A DNA stretch of 64,000 bases, from positions 62,001-126,000 of the forward strand of contig NZ_CANLKW010000003.1 of the NCBI RefSeq assembly GCF_947491795.1, read 5' to 3'. Below, piece by piece: positions 33,077 through 42,021 of this stretch. This stretch comes from an uncultured Roseobacter sp. (GTDB taxonomy: Bacteria; Pseudomonadota; Alphaproteobacteria; Rhodobacterales; Rhodobacteraceae). Position 1 is the stretch's first letter, and each line of letters starts with the position of its first letter. The position numbers and the translations under genes are program-made. The notes under the pieces were generated by a model that was not told the DNA's origin, ran no database searches, and worked only from the letters and a program-made list of their open reading frames with translations.

Positions 33077-33978
33077 CAACATCACTCAGGGTGGCCGCTT
33101 TTGGCCTTGGATCAATGGGGTACGGGATGGCCCAATCCCTTCTGCGGGCCGGACATACCGCTTACGGATTTGATGTCAACCCGGACGCCGTCGCGCGGTT
33201 CAGGGCCGAAGGCGGCGCAGAGGGTTCTCTGACAGACATTGCGCCCGATCTCGACGCAGTCGTCGTCGTGGTTCTGAACGCCGCCCAGGCAGAAGCCGTT
33301 CTGTTCGGTTCCGACGGCATCGTACCGCATCTCAAAGCGGGTGCTGTGGTGATCTGTTGCCCGACTGTGCAACCAGAGTTTGCGCGCCAGATGGAAGCCC
33401 GGTGCGGTGCGACCGGTGTGCATTACCTTGACGCGCCGATCTCTGGTGGTGCGGCCAGGGCCGCGCAGGGCCAGCTGTCGATTATGGCGGCAGGTACGCC
33501 GCAGGCCTTTAATGCGGCACGCCCTGTCCTGGATGCCTGCGCCGCAACTGTGTTTGAGCTTGGGGACAGCGCGGGCCCAGGGTCCGCGATGAAGGCGGTC
33601 AACCAGCTTTTGGCCGGGGTGCATATCGCCGCCATGGCAGAGGCGGTAACTTTTGGCATGACGCAGGGCATCGATCCCGAGACATTTCTCCGGGTTATAC
33701 CGCAATGTGCAGGCACGTCCTGGATGCTGGAAAACCGCGCGCCTCACATCGCAACCGGTGACTATACCCCGCATTCAGCGGTCGATATCTGGCCCAAGGA
33801 TCTGGGCATCGTGCTGGACATCGCGCATGGCGCGAAATTCGGCGCGCCCATCGCAGCGGCGGCGCTGCAACAATACCTGGCCGCCTCTGGCATGGGGCAC
33901 GGGCGGGAGGACGATGCCGCCGTCGCCAAAGTCTATGCCCGTAACGCTGGGCTGACACTGCCCGAAAAGAAAGCCTGA
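33073..33978 (+). CDS. ltnD: NAD(P)-dependent beta-hydroxyacid dehydrogenase, L-threonate dehydrogenase-like
   Basis: This 301-residue protein starts at 33073 in an ATGA overlap with the lactonase stop. The Rossmann motif GLGSMGYGM is at 11-19, the substrate loop DAPISGGAARAAQG starts at 120, and the catalytic K174 lies in SAMKAVNQLLAG with N177. The family covers 3-hydroxyisobutyrate, tartronate-semialdehyde and L-threonate/D-erythronate dehydrogenases. The 3-oxo-tetronate kinase later in the operon favours oxidation of a C4 sugar acid (threonate-like) at C2. The gene symbol is a best guess for this branch, not a proven orthology. Confidence 0.85.
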   Translation: MTTSLRVAAFGLGSMGYGMAQSLLRAGHTAYGFDVNPDAVARFRAEGGAEGSLTDIAPDLDAVVVVVLNAAQAEAVLFGSDGIVPHLKAGAVVICCPTVQPEFARQMEARCGATGVHYLDAPISGGAARAAQGQLSIMAAGTPQAFNAARPVLDACAATVFELGDSAGPGSAMKAVNQLLAGVHIAAMAEAVTFGMTQGIDPETFLRVIPQCAGTSWMLENRAPHIATGDYTPHSAVDIWPKDLGIVLDIAHGAKFGAPIAAAALQQYLAASGMGHGREDDAAVAKVYARNAGLTLPEKKA

Positions 33979-34040
33979 CCGGCGACCCCCGGCATGGCAC
34001 GCCAAAAGAAAACACAACAATTCCATTGGGAGGAAAGAGA

Positions 34041-34997
34041 ATGATCAAGACTTTGAAACTGGCCGCAGGAACCATCGCGGGCCTCGCACTGGCCGTCGCG
34101 GCACAGGCGCAGGACTTCCCCGAACGCCCGGTCAACCTGGTGGTACCGTTCAATGCAGGTGGCGGCACAGACCTGCTGGTTCGCGGCTTTGCTCCTGAAT
34201 TCGCCGAAGCCCTCGGCGGGGATGTCTTTGTGTCGAACATGGCAGGCGGATCAGGTACCGTTGCCGCCGCCGCGCTGGCAGGACAAAAGCCGACCGGCTA
34301 TCAGCTGGGTTACTGGTCCGTGACCGTGTCCACCATCCAGCCACAGATCAAGGACGTCCCCTATGACGTCGACAGCTGGGTGCCCATCTGTTCCGTGGCC
34401 GCCTCGCCCACGGTTCTGTTCACCAACGCCTCGAACGACCTGACCACTGTGGACGAGATGAAATCCGCCATTGAGGCCACTCCCGGCAAGTATCTGTTCG
34501 GCTCGTCCGGCCCCGGCGCCATGACGCATCTGACAACCGTCGCGGCCTTTGCCGGTCTGGGTCTGATGGACAAGATCAAGCATCTGCCTTTCCAGGGCTC
34601 TGGCCCGGCGTTGCAGGCTATGGCCGCAAACACGATCCAGTTCTTTGGGGATACGGAAATCCTGATGCAGCGCGGCGATTTCCGCCCCCTGATCGCGTTT
34701 TCTGACAAAAGGCTGGAAAATTTCCCGGACGTACCGACAGCAACCGAAGTTGGTATCAAAGCGCCCCTGAATGAGCTTTACCTCTGGGGCGGGCTTTTTG
34801 CACCCGCAGGAACGGATGCGGCCGTGGTTGCAAAACTCTCCGAGGCCTGCGGCACCGCGGTGAATTCCGACGGGTTCCAGAAGTTTGCAGCCGACACGCA
34901 GACCACGATCAACTACCGCAACGCCGAAGAGTTCAACACCTTCTTCCGCGCGCAATATGAAGCGAACTCCGCCATCATCGACGCCGCAGGGCTTTGA
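34041..34997 (+). CDS. tctC: Tripartite tricarboxylate transporter substrate-binding protein
   Basis: The protein is 318 residues from ATG 34041, with GGGAGG upstream. The Sec signal peptide (MIKTLKLAAGTIAGLALAVA, cleavage after AQA-Q) leads into the TctC/Bug signature start (FPERPVNLVVPFNAGGGTDLLVR) and the family segment LFGSSGPGAMTHL. It binds a carboxylate in the periplasm for TctBA. Finding it inside the same operon as a complete ABC importer is unusual and suggests two related acids, or uptake and recapture of an intermediate. Confidence 0.92.
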   Translation: MIKTLKLAAGTIAGLALAVAAQAQDFPERPVNLVVPFNAGGGTDLLVRGFAPEFAEALGGDVFVSNMAGGSGTVAAAALAGQKPTGYQLGYWSVTVSTIQPQIKDVPYDVDSWVPICSVAASPTVLFTNASNDLTTVDEMKSAIEATPGKYLFGSSGPGAMTHLTTVAAFAGLGLMDKIKHLPFQGSGPALQAMAANTIQFFGDTEILMQRGDFRPLIAFSDKRLENFPDVPTATEVGIKAPLNELYLWGGLFAPAGTDAAVVAKLSEACGTAVNSDGFQKFAADTQTTINYRNAEEFNTFFRAQYEANSAIIDAAGL

Positions 34998-35005
34998 TCT
35001 GAAAA

Positions 35006-35034
35006 GATGGGCGCTGCGAATTGCGGTGCCCATC
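35006..35034 (+). repeat. Intercistronic hairpin between tctC and tctB
   Basis: GATGGGC (35006-35012) pairs with GCCCATC (35028-35034); the bases inside (GCTGCG with TGCGGT) continue the stem with G-U pairs to about 13 bp. No T-tract follows. It probably protects the tctC mRNA end. Confidence 0.55.
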
Positions 35035-35062
35035 CCCTCTGAACAAATCGGAGACCCATGGC

Positions 35063-35515
35063 ATGGGTGCACTGAACGAACGACGGGTCACCTCACTGGT
35101 GCTGGTACTGATTGCAGCTGCATTGCTGTCGAATACTTACGGCCAGCAGTATGCCGAGCTGGGCGGGGCCTTCAGCCCGATGTTCTTTCCCCGCATCATC
35201 TTGTGGATGTGGCTCCTGATCGCGACGCTCGATCTGGTGGCCGAACTTGTCAAACGCAGGGAAACCGACAAACCCGAAGTCCTGCGCGTCGTGATCATTG
35301 CCGTCAGTACCGTCATATTTTTGTGGTCCATGACGCGCCTGGGTTTCTTTCTGTCTGCAGTGCCTTTTACCGCGCTGGTTCTGATCACTCTGAATGCGCG
35401 CAACCCGTTGCCGCTGATCGCCGTGTCGGTCGGTGTGCCGATGGCGCTGGTGGCTCTTTTCAACCATGTGCTGGTCCTGCCGCTGCCAACCTCGCCTTTC
35501 GCGTGGTGGTTCTGA
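35063..35515 (+). CDS. tctB: Tripartite tricarboxylate transporter small membrane subunit
   Basis: This 150-residue protein from ATG 35063 (GGAGA upstream) has four hydrophobic segments: VLVLIAAALLSN, FPRIILWMWLLIATLDLV, VVIIAVSTVIFLW and the C-terminal IAVSVGVPMALVALF. Size and layout match TctB (about 145-160 residues). It is encoded between TctC and TctA and stabilises the TctA channel. The gene ends 10 nt before tctA. Confidence 0.88.
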   Translation: MGALNERRVTSLVLVLIAAALLSNTYGQQYAELGGAFSPMFFPRIILWMWLLIATLDLVAELVKRRETDKPEVLRVVIIAVSTVIFLWSMTRLGFFLSAVPFTALVLITLNARNPLPLIAVSVGVPMALVALFNHVLVLPLPTSPFAWWF

Positions 35516-35525
35516 GGACACTGAA

Positions 35526-37019
35526 ATGATTGAACTCCTCCCACAGGCTGCAGCACTCATCTTTACGGTCGAAGGCATCGCTGTGCTGGTGCTGGGGACA
35601 ATGCTGGGTATCGTTCTGGGGGCCCTGCCCGGGATCGGATCCACCGTCGCGGTGGCCATGATCCTGCCCTTCACGCTCAGCATGTCGCAGGCCCCGGCCA
35701 TTCTGCTGCTGCTGGCGGTTTATGCGGGCTCCGTCTATGGCGGGTCAATCTCCGCTATCCTCATCAACACGCCGGGCACGCCACAATCGGCGGCCACTTG
35801 TCTGGATGGCTACCCCATGGCACAACGCGGTGAGGCCGGTCTTGCGCTCGGCTGGAGCACCATCGCCTCCACTGTCGGCGGGCTGGTGTCGGCGGTTGTG
35901 CTGTTGCTGGCCGCACCACAGCTGGCGGCCCTGGCACTGAATTTCGGACCGATCGAGACCTTTGCTCTGATCCTGCTGGGTCTGACCTGCATTGTCTCCG
36001 TGTCTGAGGGCTCACTGATCAAAGGGCTTGTTGCCGGCAGCATCGGGCTGTTTCTGGGCTGTGTCGGGGGTGATCCGATCACAGGCGAGGCGCGGTTTAC
36101 CTTTGGCCAGTTCCAGCTGATCTCGGGGTTCAACCTGCTGGCCGTCGTGATCGGTGTGTTCGCCCTGTCCGAAGTGCTGATCCGCGCTGCTGCTAAGCCG
36201 GAGCAGGATCAGACCCTTGTTGCGTTCAAAGGCATCGTGCTGCCGCCTCTGTCCGCATGGCGCGGGCGCTGGAAAGGTCTGGCGAAATCCGTGGCCATCG
36301 GGAATGGCATTGGCATCCTGCCCGGTACCGGCGCGGCCACTGCAGCATTTATTTCATACGCCGAAGCGCAGCGTTCTTCACCCAACCGGGGGAATTTTGG
36401 CAAGGGCGAGCCGGACGGCCTGATCGCATCGGAATCCGCCAATAACGCCGTGACCGGGGGCGCTCTGGTACCAACGCTCGCACTTGGCATTCCGGGCGAT
36501 GCGATCACAGCCGTGATGCTGGCCACGCTGACACTGCACGGTGTGACCCCGGGCATCCGGCTGATGACAGACAATCCCGTACTCATCGCTGCTATTTTTT
36601 CAGGCTTTTTCGTCATCAACCTGATGCTTCTGCCGCTTGGCATGCTCGTTTCAAAGGCCGCAGCCCCCCTGCTGCGCCTGCGCGAAGCCTATATGCTGGC
36701 GATGATCGTGCTGCTCTGCGCGGTTGGCGTCTATTTTGTGCGGGGCAATCCGTTTGATCTGATGGTCATGGGTGCGGCTGGGATTGTTGGATTTCTGCTG
36801 CGCCGCCAGGGCATGCCGATGGCGCCCTTGGTGATTGGGATGGTACTGGGGCCCACACTCGAAATCAGTCTGCGCCAGGGGCTGATCATCACCGATGGCA
36901 GTTTCGCAGCCTTTTTCGTGGGTCATCCCATAGCCGCGGTTCTGGTATGCATTGCGGCGGGGATGCTGTCCCTGCCGCTCATCACAAAGCTGCGTCAGCG
37001 CGGCAAAACCCGCGCCTGA
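35526..37019 (+). CDS. tctA: Tripartite tricarboxylate transporter large membrane subunit
   Basis: This 497-residue protein from ATG 35526 has about 12 membrane segments and the two family signatures: GIVLGALPGIGSTVAVAMIL with AVYAGSVYGGSISAILINTPG in the first half, and NGIGILPGTGAATAAFISYA with PTLALGIPGDAITAV in the second. It forms the sodium- or proton-coupled carboxylate channel. It is followed 26 nt later by the kinase gene. Confidence 0.93.
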   Translation: MIELLPQAAALIFTVEGIAVLVLGTMLGIVLGALPGIGSTVAVAMILPFTLSMSQAPAILLLLAVYAGSVYGGSISAILINTPGTPQSAATCLDGYPMAQRGEAGLALGWSTIASTVGGLVSAVVLLLAAPQLAALALNFGPIETFALILLGLTCIVSVSEGSLIKGLVAGSIGLFLGCVGGDPITGEARFTFGQFQLISGFNLLAVVIGVFALSEVLIRAAAKPEQDQTLVAFKGIVLPPLSAWRGRWKGLAKSVAIGNGIGILPGTGAATAAFISYAEAQRSSPNRGNFGKGEPDGLIASESANNAVTGGALVPTLALGIPGDAITAVMLATLTLHGVTPGIRLMTDNPVLIAAIFSGFFVINLMLLPLGMLVSKAAAPLLRLREAYMLAMIVLLCAVGVYFVRGNPFDLMVMGAAGIVGFLLRRQGMPMAPLVIGMVLGPTLEISLRQGLIITDGSFAAFFVGHPIAAVLVCIAAGMLSLPLITKLRQRGKTRA

Positions 37020-37045
37020 CGCGCGATACAAAAGAGGCCAGGACC

Positions 37046-38308
37046 ATGACCACCTTTATGGGCTGCATTGCGGATGACTTTACCGGCGCGAGCGATCTTG
37101 CCGGGCTGCTGGCGCGCTCGGGCGTGCGCGTTTCCCTGCGGATCGGCGTGCCGGACGAACCACCGAGGGAAACAGCTGCCTTTGAGGTGATTGCGCTCAA
37201 GATCCGAACGTCTCCCGTGGATGAGGCAATCGCCCAGGCGCGTGCTGCACTGACATGGTTGCAGGCTGCCGGGGCGCAGCGGTTCTTCTGGAAGTACTGC
37301 TCGACCTTCGATTCAACACCAACCGGGAACATCGGCCCTGTGGCCGAAGCGCTGATGCAGGATCTGCAGACAGATCAGACCATCTACTGCCCCGCCTTCC
37401 CGGAAAACGGGCGGTCGATCTTTATGGGCAACCTGTTTGTGGGTGAGCAGTTGTTGTCCGAAAGTCCGATGAAGGACCACCCCTTAACGCCCATGCGCGA
37501 TGCGAACCTGATGCGCCTGCTTGTGCCGCAGGTGAGCAGACCGGTGGGGCTGGCCAACAGGCTGACCGTGGCCAAGGGGGCTGCTGCCCTGTCCGAGCGC
37601 CTGGCAGAACTGGCGGCAGAGGGCGTGGCGCATGTGGTGGTGGATGCCGTCTCCGATGACGACCTGCCAATCATCGCCGACGCCTGCCGCGATATGCCCC
37701 TGATGACCGGCGGCTCTGCTGTCGCGATGCCGTTGCCGGATCTCTACATCGCCAATGGTACGCTGAGCGCAGATGCTGTTCGGGCGACACCTCCGGTGCT
37801 GGAGGGAAAGTCCATCCTTCTGTCGGGCAGTTGTTCTGCGATGACGCGTGCGCAGGTCGCCACCTATGCTGCGACGGGTGCCCCGACCTGCCGGCTTGAC
37901 CCGCTCGAGCTGGCCGCCAGCGGGCCAGAGGCGGCCCAGGCATGGCTTGCGGACCAGGACCTGTCAAAAGCACCCCTGATCTATGCCACCGCTGAGCCCG
38001 ACATGGTGCGCATAGCGCAGGACAAACTGGGCGTCGCCGCTGCCGGAGAGATCGTGGAACAGGCCCTTGCTGCCTGCGCCAGGGCAGCTCTTGACCAGGG
38101 CGCGCGGCGCTTTGTGGTGGCGGGGGGTGAAACCTCTGGCGCTGTCACACAGGCGCTCGACGTCACACAACTGGACATCGGTGTGGAAATCGCACCCGGT
38201 GTGCCATGGACCTATTGCGTCACAGGCGGCACACAGATTGCGCTGACCCTGAAATCGGGCAACTTCGGTGCGCAGACATTTTTCAACGACGCTCTCTCTG
38301 CGCTTTGA
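37046..38308 (+). CDS. otnK: 3-oxo-tetronate kinase / four-carbon acid sugar kinase (DUF1537 family)
   Basis: This 420-residue cytoplasmic kinase starts at ATG 37046. The N-terminal domain shows GCIADDFTGASDLAGLLARS and the segment PAFPENGRSIFMGN with LTPMRDANLM. The C-terminal nucleotide-binding domain has FVVAGGETSGAVTQAL. Length and motifs match OtnK, which phosphorylates 3-oxo-tetronate in L-threonate and D-erythronate breakdown. With the LtnD-like dehydrogenase it suggests a C4 sugar-acid route; the isomerase OtnI and the decarboxylase/aldolase OtnC of that pathway are not in this operon. A D-erythrulose-type or denominator-shifted substrate of the same kinase family remains possible. 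Confidence 0.88.
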   Translation: MTTFMGCIADDFTGASDLAGLLARSGVRVSLRIGVPDEPPRETAAFEVIALKIRTSPVDEAIAQARAALTWLQAAGAQRFFWKYCSTFDSTPTGNIGPVAEALMQDLQTDQTIYCPAFPENGRSIFMGNLFVGEQLLSESPMKDHPLTPMRDANLMRLLVPQVSRPVGLANRLTVAKGAAALSERLAELAAEGVAHVVVDAVSDDDLPIIADACRDMPLMTGGSAVAMPLPDLYIANGTLSADAVRATPPVLEGKSILLSGSCSAMTRAQVATYAATGAPTCRLDPLELAASGPEAAQAWLADQDLSKAPLIYATAEPDMVRIAQDKLGVAAAGEIVEQALAACARAALDQGARRFVVAGGETSGAVTQALDVTQLDIGVEIAPGVPWTYCVTGGTQIALTLKSGNFGAQTFFNDALSAL

Positions 38309-38659
38309 TCAACCGCTGCACCGGGAATATCTCTGAAAGGGCAGATATGGGCGACTGATCGTCTCTCCTGCGCGAACCGGTTTCGCACGCATTTCCTGAT
38401 CGGCTCCAGCCATGTTGAGGTCTGCTGCCTGAGCCGGACAGAGGTCGCTGGCGCGCAGAATGAGCCAGCGTTTCCGAACCATTTTTTCACCTCAGCAGGA
38501 TGGCATCGGCAGTTTGCGGGCATCCGGGTGCCTGGCAAGGGTCGTCAGAGAAACGGGAATGACCCGGGTGCAGGCCCAATACAGATTGCTGGGAACACGA
38601 TGATCCGGAAGCAGAAAAGTCGGCTGAATTCCCGGATCGTTACCGTCAGAAAACTGCGT
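38309..38659. other. Convergent gap between otnK and the inositol-phosphatase-family gene
   Basis: Two operons meet tail to tail here. A weak hairpin (ATATCT with AGATAT near 38327-38350) is present, without a T-run. I see no gene and no clear bidirectional terminator. Confidence 0.4.
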
Positions 38660-39469
38660 TCAGTCCAATCGCAAAGCCGTGCCGTATGGGATGATGGGTG
38701 CGACGGCCTCCAGAAACTCTTTGGTACCGCAGGCAAAGCGCAATTTGTCGTTCAGGTCCGTTTGCCTCCAGTCTACAGTGCAACCTATACCGATCTGTTC
38801 CAGAATTGGGACAGCAGCCATCAGGTCCCAGGTGCTTTCACCTGTGCCGACATATCCATCAACCTGGCCCTGAGCGATCTCGATCAGCGACAATGTCGCC
38901 GAACCGCAGCACCGGAATGACATCTGCGCCTCTTCAAGAACAAACCGCAGCGTGCTGAGCCGCAGATCGATCGGGATCACCGGATGAAACCCGATGCCAC
39001 AGGCCGCCTGAGCCGCCTTCATACCCGCGCGCGGCGCCATTCCCGTGCCATTCAGGGTGCTGGCAATGCCGGCACCCCCTACAAGTGTCTGGGCCCGCAC
39101 CGGCACGTGTATGACCCCAAAGACCGGCTGCCCACCTTGATAAAGACCAATCGATACCGCCCACTGGTCGCCGCCACGTACGAAATTAAACGTCCCGTCG
39201 ATAGGATCGATCACCCAGGTCCGCCCCGAGCGTCCCTCTTTCGCTGCACCTTCCTCGCCAAAAACGCCATCGTCGGGAAAGGCTTCCACAAGCGCGCGGG
39301 TGATATAGACCTCGACCTCCTGATCCGCCGCTGTGACAAGATCGAGATGCCCCTTGGCTTCAACCGGCACGGTGCTGAGCCTGTGAAAATGCGACAGGGC
39401 CAGATCACCTGCCTTGCGGGCAATGGCCTCGACGGTGCGGGCGCAGTCCTGGGTAACGGCCTGGGTCAC
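38660..39469 (-). CDS. Inositol-monophosphatase-family phosphatase
   Basis: This 269-residue enzyme has the Mg-dependent IMPase fold: D49 in VTAADQEVE, GEEG at 71-74, the metal motif WVIDPIDGTFNF (D88, D91, T93) and the second-site segment STWDLMAAVPIL near 218-229. Members remove phosphate from inositol phosphates, fructose-1,6-bisphosphate, histidinol phosphate or sugar phosphates. It is the last gene of the Ugp-like operon and overlaps the phosphoesterase stop by 4 nt. In this setting a phosphomonoester released by the phosphodiesterase is a likely substrate. Confidence 0.88.
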   Translation of the reverse strand: MTQAVTQDCARTVEAIARKAGDLALSHFHRLSTVPVEAKGHLDLVTAADQEVEVYITRALVEAFPDDGVFGEEGAAKEGRSGRTWVIDPIDGTFNFVRGGDQWAVSIGLYQGGQPVFGVIHVPVRAQTLVGGAGIASTLNGTGMAPRAGMKAAQAACGIGFHPVIPIDLRLSTLRFVLEEAQMSFRCCGSATLSLIEIAQGQVDGYVGTGESTWDLMAAVPILEQIGIGCTVDWRQTDLNDKLRFACGTKEFLEAVAPIIPYGTALRLD

Positions 39470-40245
39470 AGCGATACATACCTTTTGTGAAGGGTCATGG
39501 TGCCCTGCACGTCATAGCGCAGGATGAAATAGGCATAGGGCTCATCAATGCTGCCAGGCTCCGGCGCATCGGCCCTCAGGTCCAGCACATGCTGGAAGGC
39601 AGGCCCCCCGCCCACCTGGCAGAATGCACCGTTCCAGATCGCCTGAAAGGGACGATGGATATGGCCCGCAAGGATCGTCAGGGGAGCGTCATAACCGGCC
39701 ACAAGGTCCCCGAGCCTGTCGCGCCCGCCGGTCAGCGCCATAGCGTCCAGTGTCGTGACACCCGACGGAAACGGCGGATGATGCATCGCAATCAGGGTGG
39801 GTCCCGGCGATTGTGAGGCCAGAGTGTCCGCCAGCCAGTCCAGTTGAGAGGGGTCGAGCGCGCCGTGAACGTGGCCTTGGACCAGCGTGTCGAGCGCGAG
39901 GATGCGCAGATCGCCCACCTGCGCCGCGTAGTTGAGTAAAGGCCCGTGTCCAAACGGCAAAACGTCCCCGAAAGCGGTGCGCATTTGGGCCCGGTCATCG
40001 TGATTGCCGGGCACGGCAAACACCGGCATCCCGAGGGGCGCAAGGATGTCCTTGATAAGCGCATAATCGGCCGCGCTCCCCCCATCAGCCAGATCACCCG
40101 TAAAGATGACCGCGTCGAATTTCGGTTGATGGGACGCAATATCACCAATGACTTTGCGCGCCGCATCTGCTGCATCCAAACGCACCAGCGACGTCTCCGG
40201 CGCATCGGCAAAGACATGGAAGTCCGAGATGTGGGCGATCAGCAT
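39466..40245 (-). CDS. Calcineurin-like metallophosphoesterase (CpdA/GpdQ type)
   Basis: This 259-residue protein from ATG 40245 opens directly with the first metal motif (LIAHISDFHVF; D8, H10). It continues with VIFTGDLADGG, FAVPGNHDDRAQMR, MHHPPFPSGV and LAGHIHRPF, the complete five-motif dinuclear site. The family includes cyclic-nucleotide and glycerophosphodiester phosphodiesterases. It lies between a Ugp-like permease and an IMPase-family phosphatase, suggesting hydrolysis of an imported phosphodiester. The start chosen removes 26 upstream codons that overlap the permease. Confidence 0.88.
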   Translation of the reverse strand: MLIAHISDFHVFADAPETSLVRLDAADAARKVIGDIASHQPKFDAVIFTGDLADGGSAADYALIKDILAPLGMPVFAVPGNHDDRAQMRTAFGDVLPFGHGPLLNYAAQVGDLRILALDTLVQGHVHGALDPSQLDWLADTLASQSPGPTLIAMHHPPFPSGVTTLDAMALTGGRDRLGDLVAGYDAPLTILAGHIHRPFQAIWNGAFCQVGGGPAFQHVLDLRADAPEPGSIDEPYAYFILRYDVQGTMTLHKRYVSL

Positions 40246-40261
40246 GACAGATTCCACATGT

Positions 40262-41074
40262 CTATTTGATCCCCGCACGCATGAAATTCGCAACGAACTG
40301 GCGTTGGAAAATGATAAAGGCAATGATCAGGGGCGCCGTGGTCATCAGGGTCGCCGCGTTGACCAGCGACCATTCCACACCGCTTTCCACGGTGGCAAAA
40401 ACGCTGAGACCAACGGTCACCGGACGTACCTCCGGCGAGTTGGTGACAATCAGCGGCCAGAGGAAATTGTTCCAGTGAAAGCTGATCGAAACGAGTGCAT
40501 AGGCTAGATAAACAGGCCTGGCGAGCGGCACGTAAATGTTCCACAAAACGCGCCAGGCACCGGCACCTTCGATCTGGGCGGCCTCGTCCAGCGAGACGGG
40601 CACAGTCAGAAAGGTTTGCCGCAGCAGGAATATCCCGAAGGCAGAGGTCAGATACGGCAGCGCGATGCCAAGGATCGTGTCGATCATCCCGATTTTCGAC
40701 AGGGTCAGGTAATTCTCTACGATCAGTATCTCGGGCGAGATCAGCAGCTGCACCATGATCAGCGCGAACAGAAAACCCATCCAGCGGAAGCGATAGCGCA
40801 CAAAGGCATAAGCCACCAGGGTGCACAGAATGAGATTGGCCACCAGAACGATGGTGATCAGGATGACCGTATTGAGGAAATAGAGCGCAAAGGGTGCGGC
40901 CTGCCAGGCCTCAAAGAAATTCTCGAGCGTGAGCGGCGCGTTCCAGACAAAGTTCGCCGAATAGATCTCGTCGTGAAAGGCGGTCCAGACCGAATAGAGA
41001 AACGGCAGGCCCCAGAGCGCCGCGAAAAGCAGACCCAGCGTGGACCACATTATCCTGTTGAGACCATGTGTCAT
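40262..41074 (-). CDS. Carbohydrate/glycerophosphate-type ABC transporter permease (UgpE/MalG type)
   Basis: This 270-residue protein has six membrane segments and the EAA loop DEAAQIEGAGAWRVLWNIYVPLARPV. The N-terminus (LGLLFAALWGLPFLYSVWTAF) and the C-terminal FQRQFVANFMRAGIK fit CUT1-family permeases such as UgpE. It overlaps the first permease by 4 nt. Confidence 0.9.
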   Translation of the reverse strand: MTHGLNRIMWSTLGLLFAALWGLPFLYSVWTAFHDEIYSANFVWNAPLTLENFFEAWQAAPFALYFLNTVILITIVLVANLILCTLVAYAFVRYRFRWMGFLFALIMVQLLISPEILIVENYLTLSKIGMIDTILGIALPYLTSAFGIFLLRQTFLTVPVSLDEAAQIEGAGAWRVLWNIYVPLARPVYLAYALVSISFHWNNFLWPLIVTNSPEVRPVTVGLSVFATVESGVEWSLVNAATLMTTAPLIIAFIIFQRQFVANFMRAGIK

Positions 41075-41946
41075 TGGTAATGCGCCTTTCTGTTCAGCAC
41101 CCAGTACTGGACAGCGGCCAGCACCCCGAGCAGGCAGACCATCAGCACGGTCAGTGTCGCGCCATAGGCAAAGTCACGCTGCGAGAAGGTCACCTCGTAG
41201 ATGTAATAAAGCAGCAGCGCGCTGGAATTGTTCGGCCCGCCGCGCGTCATGACGATCACATGATCCACCAGACGGAATGCGTTGATCAGGGCGTTGACCG
41301 CCACAAAAATTGTGGTCGGGCGCAGCAGCGGCAGCACGATGTTGAAAAAGATACGCACGGGCCCTGCCCCTTCCAGCCTGGCCGCATCCTTGAGGTTTTC
41401 AGGCACCGCCTGCAGGGCGGCAAGATAGAAGATCATGAACAGCCCCGCCTCTTTCCAGACAGCGACGAACATCATCGAGACGAGCGAGGTTTCGGTGCTG
41501 CCCAGAAAGTTGATCGGCGGCAAGCCAAAAACACCGAGGATCTGCGAGGCCAGACCAATTCCGGGCGCATAGAAAAACAGCCAGATATTGGCCACCGCGA
41601 TCATCGGCAGCATCGTCGGCATGAAAAATGACAGGCGCATCAGCGAGGTGCCGGGCAGTTTGGCGTTGACCAGAAGCGCCATACCAATCGCCAGACCGAT
41701 GGCCAGCGGGATCGTCCCCAGCGCATAAAACGTGCTGTTCAGCATCACCTGAACCAGCCGGTCGTCCTCCAGCAGCGTCTGGTAATTCCCGACGCCTACA
41801 AATTTCGACGGGCGGCGCGAACTGGCATTGTTCCAGAAGGAATTCAGCAAAGCGCGCAAAGCCGGATAATGGGTAAACGCGACCAGCAGCAGACAGGGGA
41901 TCACCAGCATGATCATTGCCAGCCCAAAGGGTAACCGCTTGTTCAT
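41071..41946 (-). CDS. Carbohydrate/glycerophosphate-type ABC transporter permease (UgpA/MalF type)
   Basis: This 291-residue protein from ATG 41946 (AAAAGGACG upstream) has six membrane segments and the EAA loop KDAARLEGAGPVRIFFNIVLPLLRPT. It pairs with the following permease to form the channel. The frame is open for 23 more codons upstream, but that part includes an intercistronic hairpin, so the later start is preferred. Confidence 0.9.
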   Translation of the reverse strand: MNKRLPFGLAMIMLVIPCLLLVAFTHYPALRALLNSFWNNASSRRPSKFVGVGNYQTLLEDDRLVQVMLNSTFYALGTIPLAIGLAIGMALLVNAKLPGTSLMRLSFFMPTMLPMIAVANIWLFFYAPGIGLASQILGVFGLPPINFLGSTETSLVSMMFVAVWKEAGLFMIFYLAALQAVPENLKDAARLEGAGPVRIFFNIVLPLLRPTTIFVAVNALINAFRLVDHVIVMTRGGPNNSSALLLYYIYEVTFSQRDFAYGATLTVLMVCLLGVLAAVQYWVLNRKAHYQ

Positions 41947-41977
41947 GATCCGACGTCCTTTTGTGCGCGCGGCGGGT

Positions 41978-42006
41978 CCCCGTGCGCACGGCTGGCGCGC
42001 ACGGGG
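41978..42006 (-). repeat. Intercistronic hairpin between binding protein and first permease
   Basis: CCCCGTGCGC pairs with GCGCACGGGG (10 bp, perfect) around a 9-nt loop, 15 nt after the binding-protein stop. No T-run follows on the minus strand, so an mRNA-stabilising role is more likely than termination. Confidence 0.65.
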
Positions 42007-42021
42007 TTGGCTCATACGAGC

